From Ceratothoa steindachneri (taxonomy: Eukaryota > Arthropoda > Malacostraca > Isopoda > Cymothoidae): a DNA stretch of 64,000 nucleotides. Position numbers and translations under genes: made by a program. Below, one piece after another: positions 8,982 through 20,699 of this stretch. How positions within the stretch are numbered: position 1 is the first letter of the stretch; each line of letters begins with the position of its first letter. The notes beneath the pieces are model-generated. The model had not been told where the DNA came from. It saw nothing but the letters and a program-made list of their open reading frames with translations, and searched no databases. Where the stretch lies: NCBI GenBank assembly GCA_963969495.1, contig OZ018331.1, forward strand, positions 154,612,684 to 154,676,683, given 5' to 3'.

Positions 8982-11700
8982 GATCAGCTGCGGATGCAGT
9001 GAGAGCTGTTGGTGACTGAGGGAGGCGCCAGGCTCAGGCGTACAGGCGAGTGATGCACTGCACGCAGCGCAGAGCGAGTGGCATCTCCCCAGCATCGATC
9101 AAAAGGCTCTCAATGATGGAAGTGCGGAAGGCACCAGTCGCAAGGCGAAGGCCGGTGTAGTGGATCGAATCCACCTTCCGCAATAAACGCTAGGCTGCGG
9201 ACGCATAAAACTCGCATCCATAGTCGAGCTTCGAACGAAAAAGGATCGATAAAAAAGTAGGTCAGAAGCCCTATCAGTGCCCCAAGCGCTGAACGTCACG
9301 GAACGGAGAATGTCCATGGCGCGGGTACAAGAGACCCTAAGGCTGCGAATATGAGCCTCCCAGGTGAGGCGTCGGTCGAATACAAGACCAATGAAACGGT
9401 GCGACTCAACCACATCCAGGCGCACCCCATTAAGAAACAAGTCTGGGTCGGGGTGAAGCCGTGGATGGCGGCAGAAGTGCACCACTTTAGTCTTGGCCAA
9501 AGGAAACCGAAACCTGTGCGCTTCGGCATAACGAGAGACGCGGTTCAATGCCTGTTGGAGTCGACGCTCAAGAGTTGGCATCTGGGCCGCGCCAAAAGAG
9601 ATCGAAAGGTCGTCCACGTAGAGCGTAGTGAGAACATCTTCCGGCAGCACCGAGGTGATGCCGTTGATGCTCAGGGCAAAGAGTGTGACACTGAGGACAC
9701 TTCCCTGCGGGACACCCTCTTCCTGCTCCTTTGGGCCGGAGAGGGCTCCCCCCCCACCCGTACGCGGAATCGACGATCTCGCAAAAATTCAGATATAAAC
9801 ATTGGGAGGCGTCCCCTCGCCCCCATCGTGTGAAGTCTCCATGATACCGTATCGCCATGCGGTGTCATAGGCCTTCTCCAGATCGAAAAACACCGTGGCG
9901 TAGTGCTGTCTATGAAGGAAAGCCTCGCAGACGGCATTTTCCAATCGGAGCAGATCATCCGACGTGGAGTGGAACTTGCGGAAGCCGCACTGTGCGGAAG
10001 ACAGATGGCCTCCGCTGTCCAGGAAAAAGGCTAATCTAACATTTACCAATTTCTCCATCAACTTACACACGCAAGAGGTTAGAGAGATTGGGCGGAAACC
10101 GGTCGGAGTAGAGTGATCTCTTCCTGGTTTCCGAAAGGCAAGCACAGTAGCATTTCGCCAGGAGTCTGGGAGAAGACCTTCCACTCAGATCCTGTTGAAC
10201 AGATCTAACAGAAAGGCCATGCCTCGCTCACCCAGGTGTCGAAGCATGGCGTACGGGACATCGTCCGGACCATAGGCGGTGTCCGCGCACGAAGCGAGAG
10301 CGGAACGCAACTCACTCACAGTAAACCTGTCGTTGAAGGGTTCTCCGCCTCTGGAGGTAAAGTCCAGCCGGCGGCCTTCCGCGACATCATGACATGCATT
10401 GGATGCTGGCGGAGCAACATCACGGCTAGTGAATGCGGAAAAAGCGGTCACTAAGGATTCTGCCACGGACGCTGGGTCCGAGATTGCGGTACCATTCTCC
10501 TGGAGAACGGGAGGGGGGTCCTGCGAGAACTTGCCCCGAATCCTTTTGACTCGCCTCCACACCTCTGCTAAAGGGGTCTTCCCGTTAAGTGAAGACACGT
10601 ATGCACGCCAAGAAGAGCGACGGGCGTGCTTCGAAATATACCGGAACCTCACCCGACGAAATTCAGCGGCAGTGAAATCGTTCGGGCGGCGCTTATAGCG
10701 CATGTAAGCATAACGCTTCTGTTTGAGGGCCATCTCACACTCGGCCGACCACCACGGGAGTGGTCGGCGTGCAAAACGGCCAGACGTTCTGGGAATAGTA
10801 GTCAGGCCCGCGGCGATTCGGTTACCAGGAATGAACTCAACGGCTTCATTTAACGATCTAAACTCCTCGAATGAGATAAAGAATTCAGTCATTTCCTGAA
10901 ATGCAGGCCACCGCGCCCACGCCAAGCACCACCGAGGTGGGCTCTCAGGCAGCAGTTGCCCTGAAAATGATATTTGAATGGGAAAGTGATCACTACCATG
11001 GAGGTCATCAACCATCCCCCAATAAAAATCAGGCTGTGCATCCGAAGAGCACAAAGATAGGTCAAGGAAAGAAAATGAAGCGGTTCTCGGACAGTGATGC
11101 GTAAACTCATCCACGTTTAGGACACCTATCTCAAGCTCTTCGATCAGATCAGCAAGGACTTGTCCCCTGGGATTTATGGAGTAATCTCCCCAGAGAGGAT
11201 GCCTGCCATTCAGATCTCCAAGCAAGAGATAGGGCCTCGGCAACCGTGCCACTACGCAGCGGAAGTCCCCCGCGTCGAAGTCAGCTGACGGTGGAATGTA
11301 CGCAGAAATGATAGTATACTTCCTATCCAGGTGCAGCTGCACAGCCACTGCCTGAAAGGAGGTATCTAAAGAGAAAGGAAGAACGGAGACATCATGCCGG
11401 GTGTAAACCGCGCATCCCCCAGCCCGGCCATCCAGCGGTGGTGGGGTCGCAGGACCCTTATACCCCGGGAGGGCAGGCAGGGGGCACGCGCCTAGCATGG
11501 TCTCCTGCAAAACTTTCGCTAACTGGGAACGGGACGAGCCTCCGCAGCTACTCCCAGTTGGCCCGGAGTCCACGGCAATTCCATTGAAGGAATATGCCCT
11601 CCAGGCCTAGCTCGGAGGAGACGCGGGGGCCCTCCTCGAACTGAAGACCCTCACAGGAATAGCCGTACGCTTCCCGGGGGCAGAACCCCGAGCGCTGTCG
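8982..11700 (-). pseudogene. N2 ORF2, endonuclease and RT part
   Basis: The same protein as N1 ORF2, in several frames. The endonuclease-to-linker segment is open from about 11,573 to 10,185, with GDLNGRHPLWGD and SDHFPI kept. The RT follows, with FFDLEKAYD around 9900 and YVDD around 9620 still present. Frameshifts occur near 10,185, 9830-9660 and 9240. The start region is deleted, so ORF1 and ORF2 are not separated as in N1. The 3' end of the gene lies at 1004-2037, across N1. Confidence 0.82.
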
Positions 11701-11767
11701 CCTTCGAGGACTTATTGGGGGAGGTTGGCCTAGCTTCCGAGTCTTTTCCTCCCTCCGCCTCGAAACC

Positions 11768-13855
11768 TTAGGCGGGCGTTGCGGCTTCGGAGGCGGGGGG
11801 GCCCTCTTTTCGAGGAACCACCATCTCCGAGCCACTCGCTCCACCTCGGGGCGTAGGCGAAGGAGCCGAAGCTCCTCTGTTGCTGTCCTTTCGGAGGACA
11901 GCTTTATGAACCCCCGAAAATGGCCTAGCGACCATCTTCAGCGGTGTTGCCTCCTGTGAGTCTAAAGACTCGGTGGAGGCGCGTGGCCGTTTCGCCTTAC
12001 GGGAAACGGTCACGCTGGGGGAAGAGGGGGGAGCCCTGGTTTTAGCCGGGGCTAGGTATGAACCCTTTTTGCCGCCAGCTTTACCAGGGCAGCGCCCAGG
12101 TTGGGTAGAGCCCGCAGAGGGGCTCCGAATGGGCGCGGAAACAACCGTGTTCGTTGGCCTGGATGGGCCAGGAGCAGAGGGTGCCTTTCGAACTATTGAG
12201 GCATAGGACGTCCCAGGCAGAGCCGGGCGCGCCAGGACCAAGTCCTTAGCCTCGCGGAATGAGAGTTGATCCTGGGCTTGAACGGCCAGGATTTCTTTCT
12301 CAAGGAGATATGCACCACATTGCTTCGAAGAAGCGGGGTGCGGCTATCCGCAATTGACACACTTGGCCTTATCGTGTGCGACTTTGGAGCAATTTACACA
12401 GACTTCGGGTGACCCCGACTTTGCACGTCTACATGAGCGATTCGTATGGCCGAAGCGGTGACAGTAATAGCACCGCCGCGGAAGTGGAACGAATGCCTTC
12501 ACGCAGTAGCGGTACCAACCGGCACGCACCGACTCAGGGAGCTCGTCACAGTCGAACGTGACGAAGAGTGTAGGGGTGGGTCTCGAGGCCCCTCCCTGTT
12601 TTCTCATCACACGTTCGACCTTGACCGCCCCATGGTCGGCCAGCTCTAGGGTGATGTCGTCAATAGAGTAGTCAACGAGTTCCCTCGCATAAACTACTCC
12701 TTTAACAAAGTTCATGGTAGAGTGCGGCGTCACACTCACCGGGGTGCCATGATGTGTCCGAAGAGCACTTATCTAGGCCGCCTCGGCGGGATTCGCCAGA
12801 AGGCTCCCGTCCGAGAAACGGGTTACCTTCGGCTCTCTACCAATTGCACTAGCTAATTCTCTCCTCTGATGGATCATGTTGCCCTTGGACAACATGGTGC
12901 CATCAGTAGAGCGAATAACGAGGAAGCGTAGGAAGCCAGCGGGCTCGAAAACGCCAGGTAACCTCTTAATGAGGGGCCCTGATGTCATCGAGGCTCCGCC
13001 CTGTGCACTTTTGGTCTTAGTCAGGGGCTCCGCAACCGGGGGGCAGAGGGGCCGGATGTGCCGGTCTTGGCTTGGTCGCGTGCCAAAGTGGCAGCAGACC
13101 CATCCGTCCTCACAGCCCCCGCGGATGGAGAGGAGCCCCGAGTCTTCTTAGTCTTTTTCGTCCTTTTCTTTTTTGGAGAGGAGGGCGGGGAATGAACCCG
13201 CTTCTCACCTCCGCCGGTAGAAGCCTCTAGGCCAGATGGACCGGCCTCAGCCAGGTCCTTCTCCGAAATGGAGAAGGTCCTGGTGGTCGCAGGGGTATCA
13301 TCCGGAGGAGATCCCTCCCCTCCCTGTACTGCCTCAGAATCCCCAGCCGTTTGAGAAGGACCTTGCATAGGGGCGGATTCGGTGCTTGGCGCCGAGCTCG
13401 GATTCCCCACACATGGAAAGCCCTACGGTCTGAGGCTGGGTTTCCTCAAGGACCATGTCTATCACAGGAGGGGCCTCCAGTTGGCCATCCCCTCCCAGGA
13501 CATCGCAGGGCCCCTTGGCAGCGTCACCAGTCTTTTGTTGGGAGGCACAGGCCTTGACCCCGGCAAGGTTCCAGATTCTTGCCAGCAGGTCTTTTGAGGG
13601 AAGCGACCGAAGGGTCCTGGCTTCCCTCTCCCCCCTAAGGGGGTTCGCCCTACCGAGCCACTTCGATGGGGAGCGGCTGGCTTTCTTGGCAGTCCCCTTG
13701 GAAAGAAAAGAGGGGACTGCCGCTGGAAAAAGGGAGGTGCCCGAAAGCAACTCCAGAGAAGGGGGTGAGGGGGAGTCCCCTACACCCGTAAGCAAAGGAG
13801 AGGAGTAAGCCTTCTCTTCGGTTGAAGAGATATGGAGGTTCCCCTGCGCAAGCAC
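11768..13855 (-). pseudogene. N2 ORF1, zinc-knuckle protein, frameshifted
   Basis: Homologous to N1 ORF1 throughout, but broken into at least four frames (13,855-13,334, 13,410-13,021, 12,739-12,344, 12,241-11,768). The first knuckle (CYYCHRFGHTNRSC) is intact around 12,430. The third is damaged by a stop near 12,345 and a short deletion before it. The ATG at about 13,872 reads into a different frame from the body, as in N1. Confidence 0.8.
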
Positions 13856-14495
13856 AGGGGACGGGAACCTCCATTTTTTTCTGTGGAGCTGCCCGAGAGC
13901 GGCTCCGTCGTTTCTACAGGGGGAGTTAAAGGTTTTTTTTGGTCGGAGTCATCATTGGGCATGGTGACCCTCTTTTTATTACGGGATGCAACCGCTCATC
14001 ACCTCTCGCAGTTGCCCGCACTACAAGAGGTGCTTACAGACCTGGCAGAGCCAGGCGCCGTCATTTGGGACCACCCCTCCCGCCTGGTGGCCTGGCAGTC
14101 CATCGGCATGGCGGCTCCACCTTAGACGCGGCGTAAAAATGGATAGAATGTGAAGAGGAGAGGAAAAGGGATGTGAGGAAGGTATGGGTGGGAAAGAAGC
14201 AGGTTGTTAAAAAAACCCCATCCCGAACCGGAGCTCAGGGGTTAGGGAACATTGTCCCCTCCCCCCTTAGCCCCGATCCGGGACGGTTGGCTTGAGAAGA
14301 AGGTCAGCATCTACCCTGTGAAATTAGAGGCTGACCATTGAAAGTTGTGGGAGAGGTTGTATGAAAAGCGACGAAGTAGGGGAGAAATACAGGCTATCTG
14401 AAGGAAGGATGAGTGGCTAAGCTAGGGCCGGACGGAGCGCTGGATCCCGTCAGCACGGCGGCCAGGATGGCAAATCGCCCCTCCCCTTACGGGGT
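13856..14495 (-). other. N2 5' UTR
   Basis: Colinear with the N1 5' UTR, ending in the same CCCCGTAAGGGG start (minus strand). The hairpin arms near 14,000-14,032 are decayed (two mismatches against N1). Confidence 0.7.
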
Positions 14496-14506
14496 GCGTC
14501 ACACGA
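14496..14506. repeat. Target-site duplication of N2, right copy
   Basis: GCGTCACACGA, identical to 718-728, adjoins the 5' end of N2 and begins the resumed sequence of N3. Confidence 0.85.
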
Positions 14507-14659
14507 GTGTGTCCGATTCGGAGACGACAGAAAGCGACCTGAAGCCATCGCGGCATTAGGGAATAGGTCTATGGGAACAGTAGCGGCGCAATGGCACGCA
14601 ACTTTAAGTTCCCTTCGACCGTCTCCCCTCTTCTTTGCCAAGTAGTCCGAAGAGCTGCC

Positions 14660-14914
14660 ATTTTAGAGGAGAATTCTGAAGATACCATTGACAGCAAGAA
14701 GACATATGTGGACGTGCTAAGGCAGATAGGAGTGGAGAGGGAAATGATGATAACAATAAGACGACAAATGAGATTTCTCAGACATGTGAGGAGGAATGAG
14801 TTGGAGGTCGTGGTGCTGACTGGAATGGTGAAGGAAGGAAGAGCAAGACACGACAGAGAGAAATTTATGGACAGTTTGACGAGAATGGTAGGGGAACATC
14901 TTAAGCTTGCATAG
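14660..14914 (+). pseudogene. RTE/CR1-type non-LTR ORF2, C-terminal fragment, part 2
   Basis: Continuation of 1-315. The readable segments DVLRQIGVERE, MITIRRQMRFLRHV and EKFMDSLTRMVGE are the usual C-terminal motifs of these elements. It ends with a stop at 14,912-14,914. The match of order and spacing to known C-termini supports joining the two flanks. Confidence 0.7.
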
Positions 14915-16540
14915 TTGTTGCAGCTAACAAGAAACAGTCAGGTAGCGCTCCAATCCAAGGGTACCGAAGGCATTATACAAGACAACATTTCACAGCAATT
15001 TCATGTATGGGTGTGGTAATATTTTGCAGTTTTCGAGCTGCGTACCTGGCATTTTTACCCCTTCCACCCCTAACAGACATCAATATAAATTTTGTGCTTA
15101 ATTTGGCATAAAAGGGTGGGATGAATGCGTTGATGAGTCCCAATTCCAATTTTTAAGATGACTTACGAAGGCAACGAAGAAATATTTTTATCACATCTTT
15201 TCACTTAATTCCAAGCATCTTCTACCACAATGTAGCAGTTGATACGAAGTTCCCATGGAGTCATTCATGTCACAACATAATCAGCCACGGGACAATATAA
15301 AGATCCAGAATTTTGCATAATTTTAATGCAATATTTAACTTTAATCAAAATTATATGTATAGACGCGATGGCTATATTTTGTCCAGTCCGTGTAAATTCC
15401 AAACATACCCTGGAAAAATAATCTGAGAGGCGTCGGCCCTCGATCACTAAAAATAATTCCTGCATCCGCATCGCAATTTCAAGTCCAAACTCTGCCCGCC
15501 TCCACTCAAGACCGGGAGGCAAACGCAGTCCGCCAACTAAAATTCTTGCAAATGCTATTGCCAAGCTTCTCTAAAATCCTCGCTTTCACAGTCGTTTGGT
15601 TTTTCTTCTTTTACTTGTTTGGAAGACCTACCTGCAAATAAAGTCATAAAATATAATCCTTGGGTAGGGAAATAATATCATATCGATATTAGATACGCGT
15701 CGTAGGAGACTAAATGTTATCACATTGGCGCGTGAATTTAGCTGAAGCGTGCGTCACCCTCACATGAAACGAATCAGAAACAAAATAGAAAATACTTCCA
15801 GCCATAAACTTTTCTCAACTAAACCACTTCACACGTCCGTTTGCAATATGCCTTCGCACACATCAAATAGGGTGAGATATTTTTAATAAAATGGCACCGT
15901 TGTGATATCAATCTATCAATATACTGTTGCATCGTGATTTGCTCAGAAATTATCGTGCCTCTCACTCTGATCGAAGGAGAACACCATTCTGGTTGAAAGC
16001 GTGATCCTCGTGGTCATCAATTTTATATATCCACTTTTTGCTTATATTCCCATTCTTCCACCTACAGAGTGAAAATGGATTTCTGTCAAGAAGAAAAATT
16101 GCCCCCATCTCCATGTATAACCGCACCTCAAACAACCTTTATCTACCCACATTGTCCCACACACATCAAATCATCAGAACACACACTCTCAGCCAGCCAA
16201 ACTTTGAACGTTTAAAAACCCAATTTCCTTTCCAACCAATTTGTTGAAAAAACTTGTCGAAGTCCTCGTTGGTCTTCAGTTTGACTCAATTAAAAAAAAA
16301 ATAGGGAAGTGAAAATGTGAGAGTAGCCAAGAGGAAACAACTGGTTCCACTTTGAACCGAAAATCCGTGTGACCTTCTGTCCTACCCTCCCTTTCACTGC
16401 ATTAAAGAGTCCCTAGATGTAGCTAAGAAAAATGGTAGGGGTTTTACCCCCGATCTTAACACTATTTCGTGCCTTTAATATCTGAGGGGGGCGATTTAGT
16501 CTATGCTGAAAGGGTTAACAAAGGGGGGGGGGATTTGGGG
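14915..16540. other. No recognisable feature
   Basis: AT-rich sequence with short open frames only. None shows a motif, a compositional signal or a relation to the neighbouring elements. No tandem repeat or RNA gene was recognised. Confidence 0.5.
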
Positions 16541-17071
16541 TTAAGTTTATTTAATTTTTCCAGGGGCTTATATGGCGACTGCCTACTAGGAAATAAGCTG
16601 TCTTAATCATAACACAGTCTAATAGAAAAAAAAGCACAAAAGCAGGAAGGAAGAAAGCTCCGGCGTCGGGGACAGGCCCGCCTCCAACAGGTGCAGAAAC
16701 TAGCGAGCAACACCAGAGGATCAAATCAAATGGAGGCCAACCTACTCGCCCGGTAGAGGAACATACGACCTGCTGTAGCGGGCCGAAAATCCAGGCTAAC
16801 CCCAATCGATCCAACCCACTTCCTAAACTAATTCAGATGTGAGAAATCGAAGGAGAATGAAACGGATTGTATATACAGTCCCTTTACTTACAAAAAAAAT
16901 ACAATAATAATGACAAAAAATATGGGGTAAATATGCACACAACAAGCCTATTTATATATAAATAAAACAATCCTATCTTGGAATCCTACTATTCAAAAAT
17001 ATATATACAAATACTAAAGAAGAAACAACAAATACAAAAAGAGACAACAAAAGGAGTTATCTTACGGGGTA

Positions 17072-17762
17072 CGAGGGGCGGTCAATTAGTTTTGCAATTC
17101 GGATATAAGGAAACGAGATATGAGGAAAAGTGTTTTATTATTTTTCAATATAACTACCCTCGACTTCAATGCACTTGCGCCACTTGTCCCTGAGGCTTTG
17201 AATTCCCGACAACCATAAATCTCCCGACTGCTGTTCAATCCACTCGTGGACGGCGAGCTGGACATCTTCATCGTCCCCAAACCGGAGCCCACGCAGTGCA
17301 GCCTTGAGCTGGCGGAATAAAAAGTAGTCGCTAGGGGCCAGATCTGGACTGTAGGGGAGATGGTTGAGCTTCTCTAATGCGCACTGGCGCAGGGCAGCTG
17401 GTGCAACTCTGGCCTTGTGGACAGGCATTGTCGTGGAGGAGCAGGCAACCACGTGTCAACTTGCCGCGCCGCTTCTGACGGATGCACTTCTTCAACCCAG
17501 CCAGTTTCTCGGCGTAATATTGGCCTGTGATTGTCCTTCCACGAGGCGCATAGACCACCATCAACATTTCCTCAGAATCACAGTAGATGGTGGCCATGAT
17601 CTTTCCGGCTGAGGGTTGGGTCCGGAACTTGATGGGGGTCGGAGAGCCCCTGTGCTTCCAGGCCATGCTTTCGAGATTGGTCTCGGGATCCCAGTGATGG
17701 ACCCACGTTTTAGCACCTGTCACTATGCATGACTCGAATCACGCCGGGTCTTGGTTTTACAG
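17072..17762 (-). pseudogene. Truncated mariner transposase inside the G1 LTR
   Basis: The minus strand reads as the C-terminal two thirds of a mariner transposase: WVHHWDPE, FRTQPSAGKIMATIY, LLLHDNAC and PYSPDLAPSDYFLF. The second and third catalytic Asp (HDNA, SPDLAPSD) are present. The first is lost, since TGAKTW stands where the family has an Asp before the Glu. The DNA-binding N-terminus is absent and a frameshift lies near 17,440. The left end begins cgaggggcggtca after a TA, as expected for a mariner terminus; the other terminus is missing. Confidence 0.85.
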
Positions 17763-17862
17763 GAGCAGCAGCTCCTGGGTATGCGCGTCTTACAAGGCCT
17801 GGCGCCCCCCGAGCTCAATTTTTTTTAGGCTATAAAAGAAAGCTGGTGCCTCTAAGTTTGAT

Positions 17863-17865
<3 letters not shown>

Positions 17866-17937
<72 letters not shown>
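17866..17937. repeat. (AT)n microsatellite in the G1 3' LTR
   Basis: About 36 AT units. A shorter tract occupies the same LTR position at 25,711-25,767, so it was part of the element and changed length afterwards. Confidence 0.95.
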
Positions 17938-17939
<2 letters not shown>

Positions 17940-18287
17940 ATCTGTCGTACCTTCGGGGCTACAAACAGCTCTTGTGTCCCAACAAAACGCACAACTTCTT
18001 GTGTACCTCAGGCCCAACTGTCTCTGCCACTCTGTACAAATTTGGCAGGTAATAGCATTTATAATTTCTTTACTTGAGTGCTGTCTCAGAAAAATATTTA
18101 ACGTTTAGTAGCTGAGAAAAAAAAAAAAATTAATATCACATGAAATCAAATACATATGTACAAAAGATAATATAATAAAAAACCCCATTCCCACTCACAC
18201 ACACAGTCTTACAGAGGGAGGGAGAAGATATTTGGAAAAGGGGTGGGAGAATGGCCCTTCATACACACTCACATTCACTCCACCACA

Positions 18288-19350
18288 CCCCTTGTTCCTT
18301 AGGCCATTTGACCAGTCACTCACAATACACACTCAATCCTTACTAACTGTACCATTTATACCCAATCACACGCTTTCGCCCACATTCACACTCGTCTACT
18401 GGTCCCTGGCTACGCATAGCACTATTGATCATATCATCCACCATACTCTTAGCCTTCATTACCAGTTCTCCGATCTAATGACAGTACTCTTTCATACTCT
18501 TCCATTCAGAACTTTCACTCTTCATACCCCCATTCATCAGCTCTCATCCAACTCAAGGTACACTCTTGCGAAACAGACAAATCACTCACATCCCCTTTAC
18601 TCTCAGCGGCTAGACCAGAAACCCCCAAAATCAGCCACTTCATCATTGAATACATCAAACTCACCCCTACTATTACCATTCATAAAACCCGAAAAATCAG
18701 CAGCACTAGGTTCATTCTGCCTAAACACACTATCATTCATACTGTTCCCAAAACCAGAAAAATCAGGTACAGGCAGCTCACTCGTCTACTTACACCAGCC
18801 AAATCACTCACCCACTTGTGCAAACACTCAATCTCTCTCTCTCAAGCTCCCCCATACCAGAAAGACTCTGCTCAGACTTACTTTCATTCATACTTACCTT
18901 ATTCCTTTCACTCTTCTTTGTACTCCTCTAGATCAAGACTAGCTCTTTCCCAGACAGATCCATACTATCACATTCAATCTCATCATCATGCAATTTCTCT
19001 CTCTCTCTGCACAGTTCATACACTGGATGACTCACCAGGGAGTCAGGAGGTTCTCTCCATCTCCTTAACTGACTCTGATGAATCATTCAAACTCTCAAAA
19101 ACATATGTCACCCCATTTTCCCAAACTCTCAAAACTCTATAAGGTCCATCAAACTTTTCACTCATCTTTGACACATTCAATACTTTCGCACCTAATTCAA
19201 ACGAACGGAACTTTTCATGTGCCTCATGCCATACACTCTGCTCACTTTCACTCGCCTCTTAAAATTCATCACAAACAGAAACAGGGACATTCCAGTTGCA
19301 CTATGCACAGTCAAATTATACGCCCACAACACTCTTCCCAGCCATACATT
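18288..19350 (-). pseudogene. G1 integrase C-terminus and DFSGF-repeat tail
   Basis: Downstream of the integrase core the minus strand is broken by stops but still codes. The notable part is 18,605-18,770, which reads with three copies of a D-F-S/G-G-F motif spaced about 16-22 residues apart. G2 has one such motif (EFSGF at 62,051-62,065) in the same position. Just before the LTR (18,288-18,300) the sense strand is purine-rich (AAGGAACAAGGGG), the likely polypurine tract. The function of the tail is unknown. Confidence 0.55.
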
Positions 19351-19998
19351 CTAGTCATTCAATGTCATACTCATCATTCTCAACATCTCACACAAGTTTC
19401 TTATTGTACATTCAGCCAACCCATTTGAAGACGGTACATACAGAGTCATTCTTACATGCTCCACACCATTCTCTCTCAACATCCATTCAAACACTTCACT
19501 CACAAACTCATGCCCATTATCACTTAGACATCTTCTAGGCTTCCATACACACATAGGAAAAAACAACTGCTCAACCACGCACGCAACAGTCACACTCCTT
19601 GTATCCCTCACAGGCCATGCATATGCCAACTTACTTTTATGATCCACAATAACAACCATACCAACATTCCCAGCACTTGTACGCAGCAAAGACACACAAT
19701 CAATCACTACCAATTCAAACGGTTCTTTCACATCAACTTTCAACATCGGTGGTTTCACTTGCACACCTTGCACCTTTCGCTTTTGACACCTTTCACACGT
19801 AGTTGCAACATCATTCAATACAGTTCTCAGAAAAGGATGGAACAAACGCTCCTTCATACACTCCCACAGCTTAAACTTACCCATATGCCCATAATTATCA
19901 TGCACAACCTTCACCAGACCAATCATACCAACCAAGGACATCACAGGTACATACATATCATCACACTTCATATACCTCACAAAATATACAACATCCAT
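19351..19998 (-). pseudogene. G1 integrase, zinc-binding and catalytic core
   Basis: A 215-codon open stretch with a complete integrase signature. The zinc site is His33 and His38, then Cys68 and Cys71 (HX4H-X29-CX2C). The catalytic triad is Asp100, Asp160 (LSDNGHEF) and Glu196, with exactly 35 residues between the last two. It would insert the element cDNA into the genome. The core appears undamaged but the surrounding polyprotein is broken. It lies downstream of the second protease, and the (TTAGG)4 tract sits between them. Confidence 0.9.
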
Positions 19999-20030
19999 AC
20001 AAACAACAAAATCCTTAGCATACCTTTTAA

Positions 20031-20050
20031 CCTAACCTAACCTAACCTAA
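20031..20050. repeat. Interstitial telomere-type repeat, (CCTAA)4
   Basis: Four perfect CCTAA units (TTAGG on the minus strand), preceded by AA. TTAGG is the canonical arthropod telomere repeat. G2 lacks it at the matching place, so it was gained by G1 after divergence. Confidence 0.85.
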
Positions 20051-20249
20051 CACTCAGCCCATTCATTCAAATCAACACGTGTCATTACACACCTCTTCAA
20101 CTCACTGACAAAAGGACACATCTCTAAACCTAATTTTCATCATCCATGACCAACTCAATTATGCCGCAAAACTTGACAACATTCTTTGCAGACTCATTCA
20201 ACCTCATCACCTCACATTCGCCATTCATAAAACAATCCTTATCATCATC

Positions 20250-20570
20250 CAAAGACAAATCATTCAATCTCATAAAGTCTACACAAAGCAAGAAACAACA
20301 TGGTATTTGCTCATCTTTCAGAATCACAAAATCATGCTTCACATTCACACCACTGACCAAACTCACTTTCAGACTAACCTGTTCTCATGCCACTATCATT
20401 CCATTCCCCAATCCACTTATCCGTAACTTCACATGTTTACACTCGCAACATCTAAACTCATCATACTTACTCAAAATCCTCTCATTCACTAATGACACTT
20501 GCGCACCAGTATCAATCAAACCACAGAAGAACTTTTCACCAACTTTCACTCTCACTTCCATCATATCAGG
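20250..20570 (-). pseudogene. G1 second aspartic protease (PR2), between RNase H and integrase
   Basis: A retropepsin-like domain in an unusual position. In sense order: FFCGLIDTGAQVSLV (catalytic Asp codon 20,511-20,513), LRISGLGNG, then HDFVILKDEQ and CFLLCVDFM, matching the DTG, hydrophobic-hydrophobic-GLG and LLG-DF elements of retropepsins. The Gly of the last motif is Cys here; G2 keeps it (LLGIDFL). A single in-frame TGA at about 20,384 interrupts it. Its substrate is unknown. It is distinct from the usual protease upstream of RT at 23,060-23,330. Confidence 0.85.
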
Positions 20571-20699
20571 TCCACCATGTTTGCAATACACCGAAGGAAC
20601 AAGCACATCAACATCAGCACTGACATCCACACCATCATCAACTCCCATATTATCACTTACCACACACTCATCTTCAACCAGACAATCATTCTACTATCT

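Larger units (their letters stand above)
729..14495 (-). mobile_element. N2: full-length but decayed I-like element, split by N1
   Basis: The 3' part is 729-2037 (tail, 3' UTR, RNase H and C-terminal codons of ORF2). The 5' part is 8982-14,495 (rest of ORF2, ORF1, 5' UTR). The 5' end is the family-specific CCCCGTAAGGGG (minus strand), as in N1 and N7. It is flanked by the 11-bp duplication GCGTCACACGA. The 3' end is the older variant of the family (aaggggctatctggcgac), unlike N1. ORF1 and ORF2 carry several frameshifts. A deletion of about 26 bp near 11,695, relative to N1, removes the first codons of ORF2. Confidence 0.88.
316..14659 (-). mobile_element. N3: 5'-truncated I-like non-LTR element, split by N2
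   Basis: The element occupies 316-728 and 14,507-14,659. The poly-T at 316-325 is its poly(A) tail read on the other strand. It is followed by the family 3' end (aaggggccatctggcgactg) and the C-terminal codons of ORF2, including the HILVECP segment. The ORF2 sequence resumes at 14,507 with the next expected bases, and the copy ends near 14,659, so it is strongly 5'-truncated. N2 was inserted here with duplication of GCGTCACACGA. N3 itself lies in the + strand RTE-like ORF. Its own target duplication is not clear. Confidence 0.8.
16774..18287 (-). repeat. G1 3' LTR, containing a mariner insertion
   Basis: Matches 25,240-26,129 at both ends: TGTAGYGGGCC at 16,774 and CACTCCACCACA at 18,287 on the + strand. 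The middle is interrupted from about 17,072 to 17,762. The stretch from 17,776 on again matches the other LTR, including the (AT)n tract. About 50 bp of LTR next to the mariner is missing here. Confidence 0.85.

Noticed and set aside
15265..15564. 99-codon minus frame between the nest and N4
   Set aside because: No motif, no coding bias and no flanking signals; likely chance.
17790..18017. Frames with long Ile-Tyr runs
   Set aside because: Translations of the (AT)n microsatellite.
18232..19538. Long + strand open frames rich in Ser, Thr, His and Leu
   Set aside because: They are the reverse strand of G1 pol, whose sense strand has integrase motifs; the composition (TCA/CAT-rich) is a shadow effect.
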